Source: Deltaproteobacteria bacterium
GTDB taxonomy: Bacteria; SZUA-79; Acidulodesulfobacterales; Acidulodesulfobacteraceae
NCBI GenBank assembly: GCA_023489335.1
Contig: JAMDCP010000012.1
Span: forward strand, 24,724-88,723
Reading direction: 5' to 3'
DNA length: 64,000 nt
Numbering within the stretch: the first letter of the stretch is position 1; the number at the start of each line of letters is the position of its first letter. Positions 61,789 to 64,000 of this stretch are shown in pieces. The position numbers and the translations under genes were made by a program. Below the pieces are notes generated by a model. That model made no database searches. It was given only the letters and a program-made list of their open reading frames with translations, and had not been told where the DNA came from.

Positions 61789-61834
61789 TGGAGCGGGCAA
61801 CGGGGTTCGAACCCGCGACACCAAGCTTGGGAAG
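61789..61834 (-). other. 3' fragment of tRNA-Gly (CCC-type), probable integration (att) scar
   Basis: Minus strand CTTCCCAAGCTTGGTGTCGCGGGTTCGAACCCCGTTGCCCGCTCCA: anticodon-side stem, T-arm, acceptor 3' strand and CCA; no 5' half follows. Confidence 0.8.
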
Positions 61835-61979
61835 AATATCAAGGGAAATTATTAGATTAAGTAAATATGCAGGAAAGCGGCTTACCTTTTTAATTTCCGG
61901 CTATTTTGTTTTATCCGTTATTTTCCTTATTTTCACCTATTTTCAAAAAATTTCTTCACAAAAAATTCACAGTCCGGGC

Positions 61980-62116
61980 GTCTGATTTTTAGTCAGACGG
62001 CCAGGGTTTGGTTTCTATGCGAAAAATATATAAAAATATATCGAGAGGGCTCGCTTTTGGCGACAAAAGCTACCCTCTCAAACTCTCCCAAGAAAATCGG
62101 GAATAGGGTAGAAACC
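61980..62116. other. Structured intergenic region with nested inverted repeats
   Basis: GTCTGA/TCAGAC; outer GGTTTCTA (62010-62017) / TAGAAACC (62109-62116); inner GAGAGGG-ctc-GCTTTTG-gcga-CAAAAGC-ta-CCCTCTC (62043-62079). Confidence 0.55.
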
Positions 62117-62295
62117 TCAAAAAACCTGATTGCCCGATATTTTCTTAAAAAAATCCTTTCGTATTTGCGTTTTAAGGCCGGTTAAATTTCTTTTAGGTAG
62201 TTTGGCATTAACTTTCTTCCAGATAAACCCTATACTTAAAATCCGACTGCCTATCGCTGGTTTCATGCCCAAACCCCCAACGGCCAAAACCCCCG

Positions 62296-62859
62296 TTACC
62301 GCTTCGGACCGCCTTTGCCCTTATTAAGCCTGTTATTTAAGTCCTTGGTAAAGGCGTCTTCCTGAAGCTTAATTTTTTCCGAGTTTTCTTTTGTAATAAC
62401 GTGTTCTTTGTATTTTAAGAATTCTAAATCTAATTTATCTTTATACCTCACAGTTTGTTTCATTTTTATTAAAGTTTCGAGCCCGCAAACAGGTATTTCG
62501 ACATTTTCTATCGTATATTTTTCTATATTCTCGCTTACATCCTTAAAAGTAAATTTTTCTCCTAAATTACCGATAAAATCAATATAATAATTAAAAGGGG
62601 TACCGTATCTTATAACGGCATATTTCTCGACGTCAGCCGAATTTATTTCATTTACGGATTTATCGTTAAAAACTTTTTGAAGCGCTTTCTTAATCTTTTC
62701 GATATTTTCATCGGATTTGTCTATAAAAAAATCTATATCCTCTGTGGCTCTGATATAACCATGAATGTTAACGGCAAATCCGCCTACCACCACATATTTA
62801 ACATCATTTTCGTTAAAAACATTACAGGTGTTTACAAATGCTTCTTTAATATTCATCAT
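62296..62859 (-). CDS. Nucleotidyltransferase, AbiEii/MNT-like
   Basis: DVKYVVVGGFAVNIHGYIRATEDIDFFID core motif; ETLIKMKQTVRYKDKLDLEFLK. Confidence 0.78.
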   Translation of the reverse strand: MMNIKEAFVNTCNVFNENDVKYVVVGGFAVNIHGYIRATEDIDFFIDKSDENIEKIKKALQKVFNDKSVNEINSADVEKYAVIRYGTPFNYYIDFIGNLGEKFTFKDVSENIEKYTIENVEIPVCGLETLIKMKQTVRYKDKLDLEFLKYKEHVITKENSEKIKLQEDAFTKDLNNRLNKGKGGPKR

Positions 62860-63046
62860 TAGATTCCTCTAAAGTTTTATATAATGTAAAACCTTTTTTA
62901 ATTTTTTTACGCATCTCTGAACTCTTTGCTAAATCAAGACCAAAAACGATAAAATTCAACGCTTTTTCGATAGATTTTTCGTCCGGATGCATAATCCATA
63001 AATCGCATTCCGCTTCTTTAAACGTTTTATATTTATAAATAGGCAT
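62846..63046 (-). CDS. Small protein, translationally coupled to the nucleotidyltransferase
   Basis: 66-aa ORF overlapping the next gene by 14 bp. Confidence 0.5.
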   Translation of the reverse strand: MPIYKYKTFKEAECDLWIMHPDEKSIEKALNFIVFGLDLAKSSEMRKKIKKGFTLYKTLEESNDEY

Positions 63047-63140
63047 GATTATAAAATTACTCCTTCATTTATAATATTTTTCTTTTTAAAAAGGATTTCC
63101 CCTTGTAATGCTCCCAGTCTTTTTTATTTCATCGAGCAGG

Positions 63141-63440
63141 TTAATTGCTTTTTGAGACTTGTTTGTATTCATAAAAACCCTCTTTAATAACATTAAATTG
63201 AAAATCAAGAAATGGAAGGCTGCTTTTCTTGATATAACTTCTTATTTCATTGTAATTTTTTAAAACCCTGCTAAAACCCCATTTTCTTACGCATAAAACA
63301 ATATATTCAAATACGGTGGATTTTATTGCGGCGGCAATTATAGTGTCTATCGGCGCAGGTGTATCAGGACAACTCCAAAATAAAGATTCTAATCCTAAAT
63401 CCTTAGGATATATTTTTTTTTCTTCCGAAATATTTTCCAT
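63141..63440 (-). CDS. Hypothetical protein (MENISEEKKIYPKDLGLESLFW...)
   Basis: ATG at 63438-63440 preferred because the longer ORF start overlaps the Fic-like gene. Confidence 0.45.
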   Translation of the reverse strand: MENISEEKKIYPKDLGLESLFWSCPDTPAPIDTIIAAAIKSTVFEYIVLCVRKWGFSRVLKNYNEIRSYIKKSSLPFLDFQFNVIKEGFYEYKQVSKSN

Positions 63441-63453
63441 AATCCACACCTGT

Positions 63454-63999
63454 TTACCCCAGCTTAGGGTCTTTGTTTTTATTAAGCCTTCTTTCAAGGT
63501 CTTCCGCGAAAGCGTCTTTTTTTGCAGGCGCCGGACAGGCAAATCCTATTTTCAGAGCTTCCTGCCGGTAATACGGCGCCAGCCAGTATAAAAGGGTGTT
63601 GTAATCCCCTGAGTCGTAGAATTTTATCATTTCTCTGTTAAATTCCAGCTTGTCTTCGGCTTTAATATTTAATACGGGATAGCCGTTTTCCATTAATACG
63701 CCGTTGGCCATAAGCCGAGACGTTCTTTTATTGCCGTCCCAGAAGAACTGGTTTATGCTGCCGAAGCCGAAAAAAACCAATGCGCGGGTAACCGGATTTT
63801 CTATCGCCTTTATATCCTTAAGTCCTTCTTCGAAAACCCCGGGCAGCTTATCCGGTTCGGGAGGCATATGTTTGGTTCCGCCTATCGTTACCCTGCCTGT
63901 CCTGAATTCTCCGGGAATAAGGGCTTCTCCATTAGACACGAGGTAGTTAAGTTTAGAGAAAATATCTTTATTCAGGTCGAATTTCTTTTCTTTAACCAA
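63454..63999 (-). CDS. Fic-domain-like protein, possibly truncated at the window edge
   Basis: FGFGSINQFFWDGNKRTSRLMANGVLMENGYPVLNI resembles the Fic motif region; starts at the last bases of the window. Confidence 0.7.
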   Translation of the reverse strand: MVKEKKFDLNKDIFSKLNYLVSNGEALIPGEFRTGRVTIGGTKHMPPEPDKLPGVFEEGLKDIKAIENPVTRALVFFGFGSINQFFWDGNKRTSRLMANGVLMENGYPVLNIKAEDKLEFNREMIKFYDSGDYNTLLYWLAPYYRQEALKIGFACPAPAKKDAFAEDLERRLNKNKDPKLG

Positions 64000-64000
64000 C

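Noticed and set aside
61788-61985. [25 protein letters not shown]...
   Set aside because: Its N-terminus is an antisense translation of the tRNA-Gly 3' fragment, a well-known spurious ORF type.

Overview
This is a 64-kb window of a low-GC bacterial chromosome. Gene content (complete hyp set, Tat-exported [NiFe] hydrogenase, many c-di-GMP proteins, indolepyruvate:ferredoxin oxidoreductase) suggests an anaerobic, possibly deltaproteobacteria-like organism; that assignment is inference. Main blocks: a truncated AsmA/TamB-like gene; an OmpR-family response regulator; DedA and a visibly GC-rich RhlE-type helicase next to tRNA-Gly; a [NiFe] hydrogenase locus (hypBA / small, large, cyt b, protease / hypCDEF); TDT transporter and beta-carbonic anhydrase; three GGDEF proteins; tRNA-Ala and tRNA-Pro; rpe, htpX, scpB; an ODP-like diiron MBL protein next to a soluble chemoreceptor; an orphan encapsulated-ferritin-like gene; a 4.5S/SRP RNA; iorAB-paaK; fmt-def; UvrBC; AddAB; and an island-like right end (tRNA-Gly 3' fragment, nucleotidyltransferase, Fic-like protein). 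The most interesting observations are: (1) a thioredoxin-fold protein interrupted by an in-frame TGA exactly at the first Cys of its second CxxC, a candidate selenoprotein (45131-45778); (2) a trailer of about 45 nt shared downstream of three tRNA loci; (3) a tRNA-Gly 3' fragment marking a probable island edge; (4) a HypA lacking its zinc domain and a hydrogenase small subunit with Asn at a proximal-cluster Cys position; (5) an ODP-MCP pair; (6) an orphan EncFtn-like gene; (7) a two-copy MITE/REP-like palindromic element; (8) an unexplained structured intergenic region at 61980-62116.
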